Assembly (NCBI GenBank): GCA_963732415.1
Contig: CAVSZK010000016.1
Span: 75,201-139,200 of the forward strand
Length of the DNA stretch: 64,000 nt
Origin: RPQJ01 sp963732415
GTDB lineage: Bacteria > Pseudomonadota > Gammaproteobacteria > Steroidobacterales > Steroidobacteraceae
Reading direction: 5' to 3'
The notes beneath the pieces are model-generated. The model had not been told where the DNA came from. It was given only the letters and a program-made list of their open reading frames with translations, and made no database searches. Every line of letters begins with the position of its first letter. Within the stretch, counting starts at the first letter, position 1. The translations under genes and the position numbers were made by a program. Shown piece after piece: positions 43,933-52,840 of this stretch.

Positions 43933-45418
43933 TCACTTTTCATCGACCGGCATGACGCCCGGCGGCCCTTCGAATGTCGCCGGATTCTTCAGCGCAGTGG
44001 CAAGCTCGGGCACCGGCGCGTAGTTGCGCAGGATCAGGTAGAACGGCCCCTTGGGCGTCGGCAGCCAGTTCGATTCCTTGTCCGGTCCGGGGCTCGTCGC
44101 CTGCAGGTACATCGTGAAGGATCCGTCCGGATTCTTCTTGAGGTTGCTCTGGCTGCCAAGGCTGTAGCGGTTGATCGGGTTCGGGACGGTGTAGCTCGTC
44201 GCCTTGTCGTACATCGTCACCGACCAGAATCCCGGCGGCACCGGCTTCGCATAGAGCATTGGGCCCTTGAAGGTGATCGTGTACTTCTTCGCGCCCGTCA
44301 TCGGCTGGTTGTTGCCGTCGAGCACGCCTGAGTAGTAGATCGCCTCGGTCACGGAGTTGGCGGTCAGCCCGAATACGGCGACGTCGAGCCGCGACAAGTA
44401 GTCGGTCCCGCCGAACCCGGTGTTGGCCGGGGGAATGACCCAGCCCTTGGCGAGCCGGCCGGCGAGCGGCATCGTGCCGAGCGCCATGTCCCCGATCTGC
44501 TGGGACGCCGTCTTCATCTGAGCGAGGATCAGCGGGTTCACGGAATCGGCTTTCCACTGCTTGCCGAGTTCGAGGCCAAGGTATTTGAACTGGGGCAGGA
44601 CCGCCTCGATCTCGTTCCTGGGCGGCGGGTTTTCGTTCATGGCCGCCGAGCAGATGGACCAGAACTGCAGCGGATCGTCGAACTTCATGTGGCTCGTCGC
44701 CACCTTGGGGAGCATCTTCGGCATTTCGTAGTTGTACGCTACCGGCTTCGGCGCGGCGCCCTTGGTGAACTCCGACAGCGGCTGCAGTGTGACGCCCGCG
44801 AGCACCTTGCGTGCTGCCGCGAGGTCTGCCTCGTCCTTGACGTACACGCGGGGCTGCAATTCGAGCCAGCGAGTCGGGCTGTCAACGCGCTTCACGCCGG
44901 CAGGCAGGGTGCCTTTCCAGCCCGGGCCGACCAGCGCGAACTTTGCCGCCCTTGTAGCCGGACGCTCCGCCGGCGGGATACACGAAGGCATTGGTCCACA
45001 TGTCGACGATTTCGATCATGTAGTACCGACCGCCCGAGTCGGGGGCGGTGAGGATCACCGGCTCGGCGCCGAGGTCCGCGAAGCCGAAGCCATAGATCAC
45101 GTTGGCATTCGGCGAGACGTAGCCCGATTCGGCGGAAAGCGCGGGCGTGGAAATGTCGTCCAGGCGCCAGAACGTGTTCGGCCTGGCCTTCGGCTTCGGT
45201 CCGAAGGCTACAGACGAGCGCAGGTTGTACATCGCGACCAGCGGCGCGCAATACGTCGCACCCTGCACGGCCAGCGTATAGGTCCAGGTCTCAATGGCCT
45301 TGACCTGCTCAGGTGATGCCTGTGGCGCCTTGTCCTGCGCGACCGACGTAGCTGCGACCAGCGCAAGCGCAACGGAGACGGCCAGTGCGGTGCGGCGGGG
45401 GATTGCGGATTTCAACAT
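43933..45418 (-). pseudogene. DUF1254/DUF1214 protein gene, frameshifted
   Basis: Two overlapping frames together encode one secreted protein of about 490 residues. The first part (45418 to about 44945) has a signal peptide (ALAVSVALALVAATSVAQ) and the DUF1254 domain (NANVIYGFGFADLG, GRYYMIEIVDMWTNAF). The second (about 44940 to 43933) continues with FALVGPGWKG and DUF1214 (NPINRYSLGSQS, SPGPDKESNWLPTPKGPFYLILR, shown in part). They are joined by a one-base insertion in the AAA at 44944-44942 (GGCAAAGTTC; GGCAAGTTC would restore the frame). Both halves look otherwise sound, so a recent mutation or a sequencing error are equally possible. Confidence 0.85.
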
Positions 45419-45502
45419 GTCAATGTCCTTTATTCTGTGAGCAGTTCTCAAACAGAGAACCGGCCTCGATTGTGGATTTCGGTTTTCTGGTGGCGCAGAC
45501 CG

Positions 45503-46324
45503 TCACTCCGGAAACATCAACTGCACCTGCACGCGCAGCTGCCAGTCCGGGCCGTAGGTCGGCGTCTCGACGTTGTAATACGCGCTGATCTGGCTGTTCA
45601 CCGGCAGCTTGCCCAGGTGGAAGATCTTGCCCACGCCGCCGCCGATCGGCACGGTCCAGGTGTCGTCGCTGTCCGCCTGCCAGTTCGCGGCGATGATCGG
45701 CGCGCTCGTGAGGTAGGCGCCACTCTTGAAGTTGTAGTTCAGGAACGGCTGCACCAGCATCTGGTTGATCGGTGGCGAGGAGTTCGATCCGCTCACCGAC
45801 CAGATGTTGTTCGCGAGCACGCCGTACACCCATGGGCTGCCATGCTCTATCTTGAGAATCACCGCTGTGGGACCGAGACCCCAGCGGTCATTGCCGAGCA
45901 CCTCACTCGTGTTGGTCGGCAGCTGCGCGATGCCGCCGACGCCCCAGATGAGGCCCTTGGGCTGCGCCGGCGAGAGGAATGCCGAGAACTGCGTGTCGCT
46001 CAGTCCGAACGTCGAGCCCTGGCCCGGGTACAGTTCCGGCTGCCAAAGCAGCGGAAAGATCGTGCGCGTGATGATGTTCCACTCATCGCTCACGTGGATC
46101 GGGTAAACCGGCTGGATGTTCAGAATGTTCTGGGTGTTCTCGAGCGGGCCGTAGTTGAAATTGGTGTTGTTCTGGAACGGCACGCTGATCAGGTTGCCGA
46201 CCGGGTTCTGCGCCAGCTTGGCGAGTTCCTCGGTGCTCATCTCGGCGCCTGCTGGCGTCGATGTCGCAGCCAGTACAGACAGGCCCAGGCAAGTCAGCAG
46301 TCGTTGAAGTGATTCGTTCGTCAT
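45503..46324 (-). CDS. Outer-membrane beta-barrel protein, neuromedin-U-like
   Basis: A 273-residue protein with a signal peptide (LGLSVLAATSTPAGAE). A conserved N-terminal segment (ELAKLAQNPVGNLISVPFQNN, shown in part; NILNIQPVYPI; DEWNIITRTIFP) follows, then alternating strands to a C-terminal VQLMFPE. Homologues are often labelled neuromedin U, a misleading name; they are small barrels of unknown transport role. It sits 11 bp after the NHL protein gene and 84 bp before the DUF1254 gene. A truncated relative lies at 62020-62185. Confidence 0.75.
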   Translation of the reverse strand: MTNESLQRLLTCLGLSVLAATSTPAGAEMSTEELAKLAQNPVGNLISVPFQNNTNFNYGPLENTQNILNIQPVYPIHVSDEWNIITRTIFPLLWQPELYPGQGSTFGLSDTQFSAFLSPAQPKGLIWGVGGIAQLPTNTSEVLGNDRWGLGPTAVILKIEHGSPWVYGVLANNIWSVSGSNSSPPINQMLVQPFLNYNFKSGAYLTSAPIIAANWQADSDDTWTVPIGGGVGKIFHLGKLPVNSQISAYYNVETPTYGPDWQLRVQVQLMFPE

Positions 46325-46335
46325 CTATTTCACCG

Positions 46336-48414
46336 TCAGGGTGCCGGCTGCGCCGGGCCGATCTGCGGAGTACGCACCGGCTTGGCCATGCCAAAGAAGA
46401 CTACGACGCCCTGCCCGCCACAGCGCGTCGACAGCGCCTCCGACGCGCCCGGATAGCAGCTATCGATGTCCTGCCAGTTGTTCATAACCCAGACATCGCC
46501 TGCAGGTCCGATGGCGAGGTCGGTCTGCATCTGCAGGCCGCCACCAACGTAGCCGCCAGGCGGCGAGATCTGGTCACCGGTCTTCATGCCGGGAGCACAG
46601 GTCTCGGTGCGCACTCCGCATAACTGCACGATAGGGCTCGCCGGCATTGCGAAGTTGCTGATCCAGACGTTGTCATTGCCGTCGACGACCACGGCCCAGG
46701 GGCCAGGCAGGCCACCGCCCTTGAACGGCGAGCCCGGGAATTCGCTTCCATCGGGACGCAGCACCGTGACGCTGCCGCTGCCGCCCTTCTGCTCCGACAT
46801 GGTCTTGGTCAGGTAGTCAGAGGCCGAAAGGACCCCTCCGGTCTTAAGGTGCACCGCCATGTCGACCATGTGCGCCATGCCCATCATTCCGGCGCCGAAA
46901 CGGTTAGTCACCCAGACGTTGCCCTTGCTGTCGATATTCAACCCGCTGTTGTTGGAGCGCACGTTGAAGCGCACCGCCTTAGCCGGGTCGGACGCAGGAA
47001 AGCGGATCACTTTCAAGGAACTGTCTGAAACCCAGATCTGGTCCTGCTGATCAATGGCCAAATGGAACGGCGCCGTGAAGGACTTGCACGGTTCAGCGCT
47101 GTCGCCTTCGCATACGATCCTGCCGTTCTTCCAGTCGCCCTTCGGGAAATACAGCAGCTGACGCTTGGAGATGCCAAGCGCCCACAGGTCACCGTTCGGC
47201 GCGGTGATGATGCCCTGCATCAGCCCGAGCCGGCCGCCAAAATTGATGCCCTCTGGTGGCGTCAGGGGCTTGCCGTTCTTGGCGAACACGGTGATCGACT
47301 TGCTTCCATAGCTTGACAACCAGACGTTGCCCTTCAGGTCGATGGCGGCGCCGAATGTGCCGCCCTCCATGCCGCCGCCCACAAAACCGGTGGTGATCGG
47401 CGACAGCGGCTTGCCGTTGGGATCGAACTTCGACGCGTTGCCCTGCCACAACGCGTCACTGGCCTGCCAGCCGATGGTGAAGTTGTTGCCGACCCAGAGG
47501 TTGCCTTCGGCGTCGAACATCGCCTTGCCGCCGGCGCGGTACCCGCCGCCGTCGAATTTGAGCGGCAGCACCCAGGCGCTGGGCGCGAACTGCAGGTACG
47601 GTGCGTACGGCGCCGTCCGCAGGTTCTTGCCGTTGGGCACGGGATAGAACGCGTCGAGTAGCGCAAACACGCGCTCGGGCTTGTACCAGGGAAACTGCGC
47701 AATCGAATGTGCCGCCGCAAGCGTGTCGGCAGGCGTGCCTCCGGTCGGCCCGGTGGCCGCTGCAAACAGGCTCGCACAGGCGTCGCTCCTGACCTGCGTG
47801 ACGCAGCCCGCGAGTGCGTCGGCGAGCGTGGAAAAGTTCGCCAGCGTCGGCGTCTGGCCACCGTTAAGCGGGTCCTGGATCGTCGCGCCGAGACCGCCGG
47901 TCTGGAGATCGACGAAGCTCGGCACGTTGCCCGCCGCGATCCTGAGCTGCAGAGGCTGGCCCTTGATCGCAGTGCCTGTGATGAACTGGTTGTGCGTCCA
48001 AACGGACGCGACGGTGGTCATCTCGTTGATCGTGACCATGGCCGGCGCCGTCTGGCCCAGCACCGTCACCAGCGAGATGGCCGGATTGTCGCGACCCGAC
48101 TTGCTGGCAATGGGTTTACCACCCCTCGCAACCAGGTACAGGAACGAATCACTGCCTGGTGTGGCCCGCGTGCCGAGCGCAAAGCCGCCATCGACGCCAG
48201 TCCTTGCCTGCGCCAGCTCCCTGGGCGCGCCGGAACTCGCGGCCCATAACGTCACGGTCGCGCCGACGATGGGCGCACCGGCGCCGAGGACGTGCCCGCT
48301 GAGGCCGCCCGCCGCAAGAGCAGGAACCATCGACGCGAGGCCAACGACGGCAAACGCCGCGATTGGCAGTCGACCGGTCACAACTGAGATTCGATGTCTC
48401 GATTCGAGCGTCAT
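46336..48414 (-). CDS. Secreted NHL/Vgb-type beta-propeller protein
   Basis: A 692-residue protein with a signal peptide, an N-terminal carboxypeptidase-regulatory-like fold (LSGHVLGAGAPIVGATVTLW, shown in part) and a long propeller. The repeats are like GNLWVGNNFTIGW, GNVWLSSYGSKSITVF, DLWALG, QIWVSDSSLKVIRF, GNVWVTNRFGAG and NVWISNF. ATG 48414 follows AAGGGGA; GTG 48417 is an alternative. It likely binds or processes a substrate in the periplasm together with the neighbouring HAD phosphatase and barrel. The function is unknown. Confidence 0.75.
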   Translation of the reverse strand: MTLESRHRISVVTGRLPIAAFAVVGLASMVPALAAGGLSGHVLGAGAPIVGATVTLWAASSGAPRELAQARTGVDGGFALGTRATPGSDSFLYLVARGGKPIASKSGRDNPAISLVTVLGQTAPAMVTINEMTTVASVWTHNQFITGTAIKGQPLQLRIAAGNVPSFVDLQTGGLGATIQDPLNGGQTPTLANFSTLADALAGCVTQVRSDACASLFAAATGPTGGTPADTLAAAHSIAQFPWYKPERVFALLDAFYPVPNGKNLRTAPYAPYLQFAPSAWVLPLKFDGGGYRAGGKAMFDAEGNLWVGNNFTIGWQASDALWQGNASKFDPNGKPLSPITTGFVGGGMEGGTFGAAIDLKGNVWLSSYGSKSITVFAKNGKPLTPPEGINFGGRLGLMQGIITAPNGDLWALGISKRQLLYFPKGDWKNGRIVCEGDSAEPCKSFTAPFHLAIDQQDQIWVSDSSLKVIRFPASDPAKAVRFNVRSNNSGLNIDSKGNVWVTNRFGAGMMGMAHMVDMAVHLKTGGVLSASDYLTKTMSEQKGGSGSVTVLRPDGSEFPGSPFKGGGLPGPWAVVVDGNDNVWISNFAMPASPIVQLCGVRTETCAPGMKTGDQISPPGGYVGGGLQMQTDLAIGPAGDVWVMNNWQDIDSCYPGASEALSTRCGGQGVVVFFGMAKPVRTPQIGPAQPAP

Positions 48415-48504
48415 CACGTTTCCCCTTCAATGGGACCTTCCGTCAAGTGTCTGCACCCATAGCAGCGGCAACGATCGACCGGCAAGCCAAGGCGCGGATC
48501 GGCC

Positions 48505-49542
48505 CTAGTGCCCGTCCGGAAAGACGCGCTTCCAGTCCTTCTGCATGCTGATCACGATCCAGCCCCGCTGCTTCGCTTCGTCATACAGCGCTGGCGTGAA
48601 GGCGCCAACCTTGGTGTCCGGCAGTCCTTTCGCGGGACCGTAGGCGTATTCACGCTTCGCATCATCGTGCAGCACCAGCATCGAGAGCCGCGCGCCATCG
48701 CCGGCCTTCGTGTACTCAAGCATCTGCTGGTCGCCGGTGGAGTTGCCGACCGACATCAGCGGGCGACGCCCGATCATCAGGTGAATGCCTTCGGGCTTGC
48801 CGGCGTTGTTGTCGTTGAGCAGCAGCTTCGGCTCCTTGGTCAGGAACGGCTTGCCGTCCTTGCCGTACCCGTACTTCGTTCCGCCGGCGGTGCCGATTAC
48901 CTGCTCGGGCGGAATGCCGTAGACGGCTTCGGAATACACGCGCACGAAGTCCTGGCCACCGCCGGTGACGATGTAGGTCTTGTAGCCGTTGGCGCGCAGG
49001 TACTTCAACACTTCCTGCATCGGCAGATAGGTCAGCTCCGTGTACCGTCTCTTCCATCGCGGGTCCCTGGCTTCGGCGAGCCACTTCTGTGCTTGCCCCT
49101 CGAAGGTATCGACGGGCAATCCGGTGAGTGTGGCGGCCGCCAACTTCTCGAGGTCAGGCATGGTCAGCTTGGCAATGGACGCGCGATCGCCCTTCAGGAT
49201 CTCCATTACGGTCGAAAACGGCGCTACCGTGGCCAGCTCGGGCTTCGCCTTCACCAGCGCCGGCACGCTCTCGAGGATGTACATCACCTGCGAGTACATC
49301 GGGTGCTCGACCCAAAGAGTCCCGTCCTGGTCGAACGTGGCAATGCGCTCGGCCGGCGGCACGAACTTCGGGCTGCCTTGCGTGGTGGTGTCCTTTACAA
49401 ACGCGACGATCGCCTGTTTGGCGGCACCGTCGTTCCATGATGGCAGCGGGTCGGTCTGCGCCAGTGCGGACACACTGAATGCGACCAGAGCACCCAGTGC
49501 GAAAACACGTGCGGCCGCGATGTTCGGAGTACGGAATTGCAT
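48505..49542 (-). CDS. Periplasmic HAD-family phosphatase
   Basis: A 345-residue protein with signal peptide (FALGALVAFSVSALAQ). The HAD motif I is TFDQDGTLW (Asp71, Asp73), motif II region is TYIVTGGG, and motif IV is GNSTGD. It is probably a secreted acid-phosphatase-like hydrolase. ATG 49542 has an ideal GGAGG site lying directly after the terminator hairpin of the sulfatase gene. It is followed by the NHL-protein gene on the same strand. Confidence 0.82.
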   Translation of the reverse strand: MQFRTPNIAAARVFALGALVAFSVSALAQTDPLPSWNDGAAKQAIVAFVKDTTTQGSPKFVPPAERIATFDQDGTLWVEHPMYSQVMYILESVPALVKAKPELATVAPFSTVMEILKGDRASIAKLTMPDLEKLAAATLTGLPVDTFEGQAQKWLAEARDPRWKRRYTELTYLPMQEVLKYLRANGYKTYIVTGGGQDFVRVYSEAVYGIPPEQVIGTAGGTKYGYGKDGKPFLTKEPKLLLNDNNAGKPEGIHLMIGRRPLMSVGNSTGDQQMLEYTKAGDGARLSMLVLHDDAKREYAYGPAKGLPDTKVGAFTPALYDEAKQRGWIVISMQKDWKRVFPDGH

Positions 49543-49552
49543 TTCTTGCCTC

Positions 49553-49592
49553 CGCCAATAAAAAGGTGGGTGATCCTCCCGGATCACCCACT
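49553..49592 (-). terminator. Intrinsic terminator between the sulfatase and HAD genes
   Basis: On the minus strand an 11-bp perfect stem (GTGGGTGATCC / GGATCACCCAC) with loop GGGA is followed by CTTTTTATT. It lies 38 bases after the sulfatase stop and 10 bases before the HAD start, so it ends or attenuates the transcript between them. Confidence 0.9.
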
Positions 49593-49629
49593 TTGTTGCT
49601 TCACATGTCGAACATTGCGGATCGGCTGA

Positions 49630-51345
49630 CTACTCTCCAGCGTGGCTGATGTGCTTCGCTTCCTTCATCGCCTCGATGACCTGATCCAGGTTGTAGCTCG
49701 CCGGGGTCTGCAGTGCCGGGAACGTTCTATACGTCTCGAGCTCCTTTAACCACAGCAGCTGCCCGATCGGCAAAAGGTTCCAGTCATAGATGTACGCCGT
49801 ACTCGGGGCGGCCAGCGCACCGCCGTAGCCAAGCAGGGTCTTCTGGTCCTCCGCGACAGCCTGCTCAAAGGGATCGCGCTTGAGGTTCGTGAGCTGGGTC
49901 CAGTGATAGGTCGTCGGTGGCATGAGCCCGCCGGTCGCCGAGGAAGCCTGCATCGTGTAGTAGAACTTCCAGTTCTTGTACCGCACCGCAGACGGGTGCT
50001 GGCCCGTGTAATAGAAGAACGTGTCGCGTGCCGAGTCGCCCTTGCCCTCGAGGTAGGCGCGCTGATCGACACCGTCGATCGTTGTCTTGATGATGCCGGG
50101 GTACTTGCCGGCCTCGATCTGCTTCTTCAGTCCATCGCCCGATGGGCCGCCGGCGATGTCGACCAAGGTAGGCACCCAGTCCAGCGACGAAAATATCTGG
50201 TCGGGATTCGTGCCTGCTTTTATGTGTCCCGGCCAGCGAACGACCATGGGGGCCCGCATGCCGCCTTCCCAGGTCGTGAGCTTTCCGCCCCTGAAGGGAG
50301 TTACGCCGCCGTCGGGGTAGGTAATGGCCTCCGCACCGTTATCGGTGGTGAAGACGACTATGGTGTTATCCAGCTGGCCCATGTCCTCCAGCTTCTTAAG
50401 CACGTAGCCAATGTTGTCGTCCAGCTGCTTCATGCCGACTTCGTTGATTCCCCAGTCCTTGCCGCCCTGGACACCCAGCATCGCCATGTATTTTTCGTTG
50501 AACATCGTCGTGATGTGCATGCGGGCGGGGTTGTACCAGACAAAGAATGGCTTGCCGGTCTGCTTGGGGTCGTTGCGGTCGAGGTAGTCGATAACCTTCG
50601 CGGAGATTTCCTCATCGACGGATTCCGAGCGCTTCAGCGTCAGCGGTCCCTCGTCTTTGCATGTCTGGTTCGCTTCGGTGCCATCGGATGACGTGCAGGA
50701 CAACACCGGCCGCGGCGGGGTCATACAGAGTGCGGTCCGGGGGTCTACCGCGCCGGAGACTTCCTTCAGGCCCTTGACCGGGGTGTTCGTGCAGGGCGGA
50801 ACGACGCCCTGTACGTTCGCGGAGCTGTTGATATCCGGAAAGCTCACGCCCTGCATTGCGTCCAGGTGATAGAGGTAGCCCCAGAATTCCTGGAAGCCGT
50901 GCGCCGTCGGCAGCGAAGCCGCCTTGTCTCCGAGGTGATTCTTGCCGAACTCGCCGGTGTTATATCCCAGGTCGAGCAGGAACTTGGCCAGCGCCGGCGT
51001 GCCCGGCAACAGGGAGCTGGTGGCGCCCGGAAGCTGGGGCATGACCATGCCTGCCCGGAGGGGATGCATGCCGGTAAAGAACGCCGTGCGGCCGGCCGTG
51101 CAGCTCTGCTCGGCGTAATAGGTCATGTACCGCGCACCTTCGCGGGCGATGCGGTCTATGTTGGGTGTCTCGCCCACCATGAGGCCCTGGTGGTATGCGC
51201 CGACGTTCATGATGCCGATGTCGTCGCCCATGATGAACAGGATGTTCGGCTGCTTGGCTTCTGCCTGTGCCAGGGCTGGCACTCCCACGCCGAGCGCCAA
51301 TGCGCATCCGGCGGCCAGCGCGGAAAGCAAACGCTTCGATTTCAT
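49630..51345 (-). CDS. Arylsulfatase-type sulfatase (formylglycine, Cys type)
   Basis: A 571-residue type-I sulfatase with signal peptide (LLSALAAGCALALGVGVPALAQ, partly shown), the metal pair in FIMGDDIG (Asp41, Asp42), and SCTAGRTAFFTG. In the last, Cys82 of CxAxR is the residue converted to formylglycine. Later ligands include TDNGAE and TTWEGGMRAPMVVRWPGH (shown in part). It hydrolyses sulfate esters in the periplasm. ATG 51345 starts the signal peptide; a longer frame to 51498 has none. The maturase is not in the window. It is divergent from lysR and closed by its own terminator. Confidence 0.9.
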   Translation of the reverse strand: MKSKRLLSALAAGCALALGVGVPALAQAEAKQPNILFIMGDDIGIMNVGAYHQGLMVGETPNIDRIAREGARYMTYYAEQSCTAGRTAFFTGMHPLRAGMVMPQLPGATSSLLPGTPALAKFLLDLGYNTGEFGKNHLGDKAASLPTAHGFQEFWGYLYHLDAMQGVSFPDINSSANVQGVVPPCTNTPVKGLKEVSGAVDPRTALCMTPPRPVLSCTSSDGTEANQTCKDEGPLTLKRSESVDEEISAKVIDYLDRNDPKQTGKPFFVWYNPARMHITTMFNEKYMAMLGVQGGKDWGINEVGMKQLDDNIGYVLKKLEDMGQLDNTIVVFTTDNGAEAITYPDGGVTPFRGGKLTTWEGGMRAPMVVRWPGHIKAGTNPDQIFSSLDWVPTLVDIAGGPSGDGLKKQIEAGKYPGIIKTTIDGVDQRAYLEGKGDSARDTFFYYTGQHPSAVRYKNWKFYYTMQASSATGGLMPPTTYHWTQLTNLKRDPFEQAVAEDQKTLLGYGGALAAPSTAYIYDWNLLPIGQLLWLKELETYRTFPALQTPASYNLDQVIEAMKEAKHISHAGE

Positions 51346-51514
51346 TTCAATCCTCCGATGTCGAAACAAGGTCCACATACATGAACGTACGATCGCCGGC
51401 CGAGGACCGGCCTGCCCGACGCATCGACGGAACGACGCAACAAAATACGGGCAGCTGATACCAAGGCTGATGCGATTTTCGAATAGACTAGCACTCACGG
51501 CAATGAATGCTTTG

Positions 51515-51530
51515 ATAACCTTAGAGTTAT
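51515..51530. promoter_or_regulatory. Palindrome ATAAC-N6-GTTAT at the lysR start, possible operator
   Basis: This A/T-rich dyad (ATAAC CTTAGA GTTAT) ends 1 bp before the lysR ATG, in the 186-bp region shared with the sulfatase gene. LysR-type regulators bind such dyads (T-N11-A type) for autoregulation and control of the divergent gene. A TATAAT at 51528-51533 overlaps it and the start codon. Confidence 0.45.
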
Positions 51531-51531
51531 A

Positions 51532-52509
51532 ATGATTACGCCGCTCCGGCTACGTCACGCGGCCAGCCTGGCCGAGCACGCCAGCTTCCGGCGAGCCGCC
51601 GCAACGCTGCGGATCTCGCAGCCTGCACTGACAAAGAGCATCCAGGCGCTGGAGGCTGCCTTGGGCGTGCAGCTCTTTGAGCGCCGCCGCGACGGAGTGC
51701 TGCCCACTGAATTTGGCAGGTTGGTCCTGGAGCACACCCGTGGCATGGTGCTCGCGGAATCCGAACTCCTGCGCCAGATACACCTCGTGGCCGGCCTGGA
51801 AACCGGATCATTGAACGTCGCGTTCGGACCATTGCCGGGCATGATGTCGGTCTACCCGGCCGCGGGAGCGTTGCTCGCCGAGCATCCGAACCTCAGGATC
51901 TCGCTTCAGTCAGCCAGCTGGCGCGAGGTCATCCACGCCGTCGTCGAGAAGAAAGTGGATCTCGGAATCGCCGAGATCAGCGGCGCCATGCACGACGACT
52001 CGTTGCAGACAGATTTGATCGGACAGCACCGCGTGCATTTTCTTTGCCGCGCTGGTCATCCGATTCTTCGAGAACGCCGCATCACCCTGACTCAGCTGCT
52101 GGAATACCCTTGGGCAACCACACGCCTGCCGCCGCGCATGGCCAAAGTATTCCCGCCTGCCATCAAGCGCGCAGGCTACATCGATGCCCTCAGCGGCGAT
52201 TTCGTTCCAGCAATCGACCTTTGGGCTCCGATGAACCTCGGCACGCTGATCGCCAAGAGCGAGGTCCTGGCCCTCGGGCCGCTGACTTTGGTCGAGCACG
52301 AATTAAAGAGCGGATCCGTCGTGATCGTGCTGGCAGAGGGCCTCAATCTTCATGGGGGCTACGGCTTCGTGTACCTCAAGAGTCGACCACTTTCGCCCGC
52401 CGCCCGGGCTTACATGACGGAGATTCGTACTCACGAGAAGTTGCTGGTAATGAATGAAGCGCGCCTCGAGAAACTTTACCGACACACCCAGCGGCGGACG
52501 CATACGTGA
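51532..52509 (+). CDS. LysR-family transcriptional regulator
   Basis: A 325-residue regulator with an N-terminal winged helix-turn-helix (HAASLAEHASFRRAAATLRIS, shown in part; QPALTKSIQALE; VQLFERRRDGV) and a type-2 periplasmic-binding-like sensor domain (LNVAFGPLPGM, DLGIAEISG, FLCRAGHPI). It is divergent from the sulfatase gene, its likely target. The ATG lacks a Shine-Dalgarno, and no in-frame upstream start keeps the family N-terminus. Confidence 0.9.
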   Translation: MITPLRLRHAASLAEHASFRRAAATLRISQPALTKSIQALEAALGVQLFERRRDGVLPTEFGRLVLEHTRGMVLAESELLRQIHLVAGLETGSLNVAFGPLPGMMSVYPAAGALLAEHPNLRISLQSASWREVIHAVVEKKVDLGIAEISGAMHDDSLQTDLIGQHRVHFLCRAGHPILRERRITLTQLLEYPWATTRLPPRMAKVFPPAIKRAGYIDALSGDFVPAIDLWAPMNLGTLIAKSEVLALGPLTLVEHELKSGSVVIVLAEGLNLHGGYGFVYLKSRPLSPAARAYMTEIRTHEKLLVMNEARLEKLYRHTQRRTHT

Positions 52510-52670
52510 CTTGCGCTGGAGCTCTTACAGGGTGGTAACCGGGAGTCTGGTACGAATTCTGTTGACTCTCGACCTCTGACGAGTTTGTCGAGCGTCCGTT
52601 GCGGCTCCCGAATCCGGCCTGTGGCGCCGTCGAACGACTGCTATCGGCGACAACACCGTACGGCTGGTTG

Positions 52671-52771
52671 TGGCCGATATTACGCCTACGCGAAGGACTG
52701 CTTTCCCTCAGCCCCGGGCAGCGACCCCGAACCCGCCCCGAAAGCAGACCCTCTAAGCCTGCAGCCGACCC
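52671..52771. repeat. 101-bp intergenic repeat, copy 2
   Basis: Identical over 101 bases to 43626-43726, then diverging after GCCGACCC. It lies in the 331-bp gap between lysR and fadL (52510-52840), which holds no gene. The left flank (GCGTCCGTTGCGGCTCCCGA from 52592) differs from copy 1. Confidence 0.9.
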
Positions 52772-52840
52772 GGAGCAGAAGATCGTCACGCTGCAAAGCC
52801 GACGCTCAACGATCAACCTGAGGGGCCGAGTGGCGCCCGG

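Noticed and set aside
43933..44991. Independent DUF1214 gene starting at 44991
   Set aside because: The start lies inside the DUF1254 frame, lacks a ribosome site, and the two halves join by a single-base frameshift.
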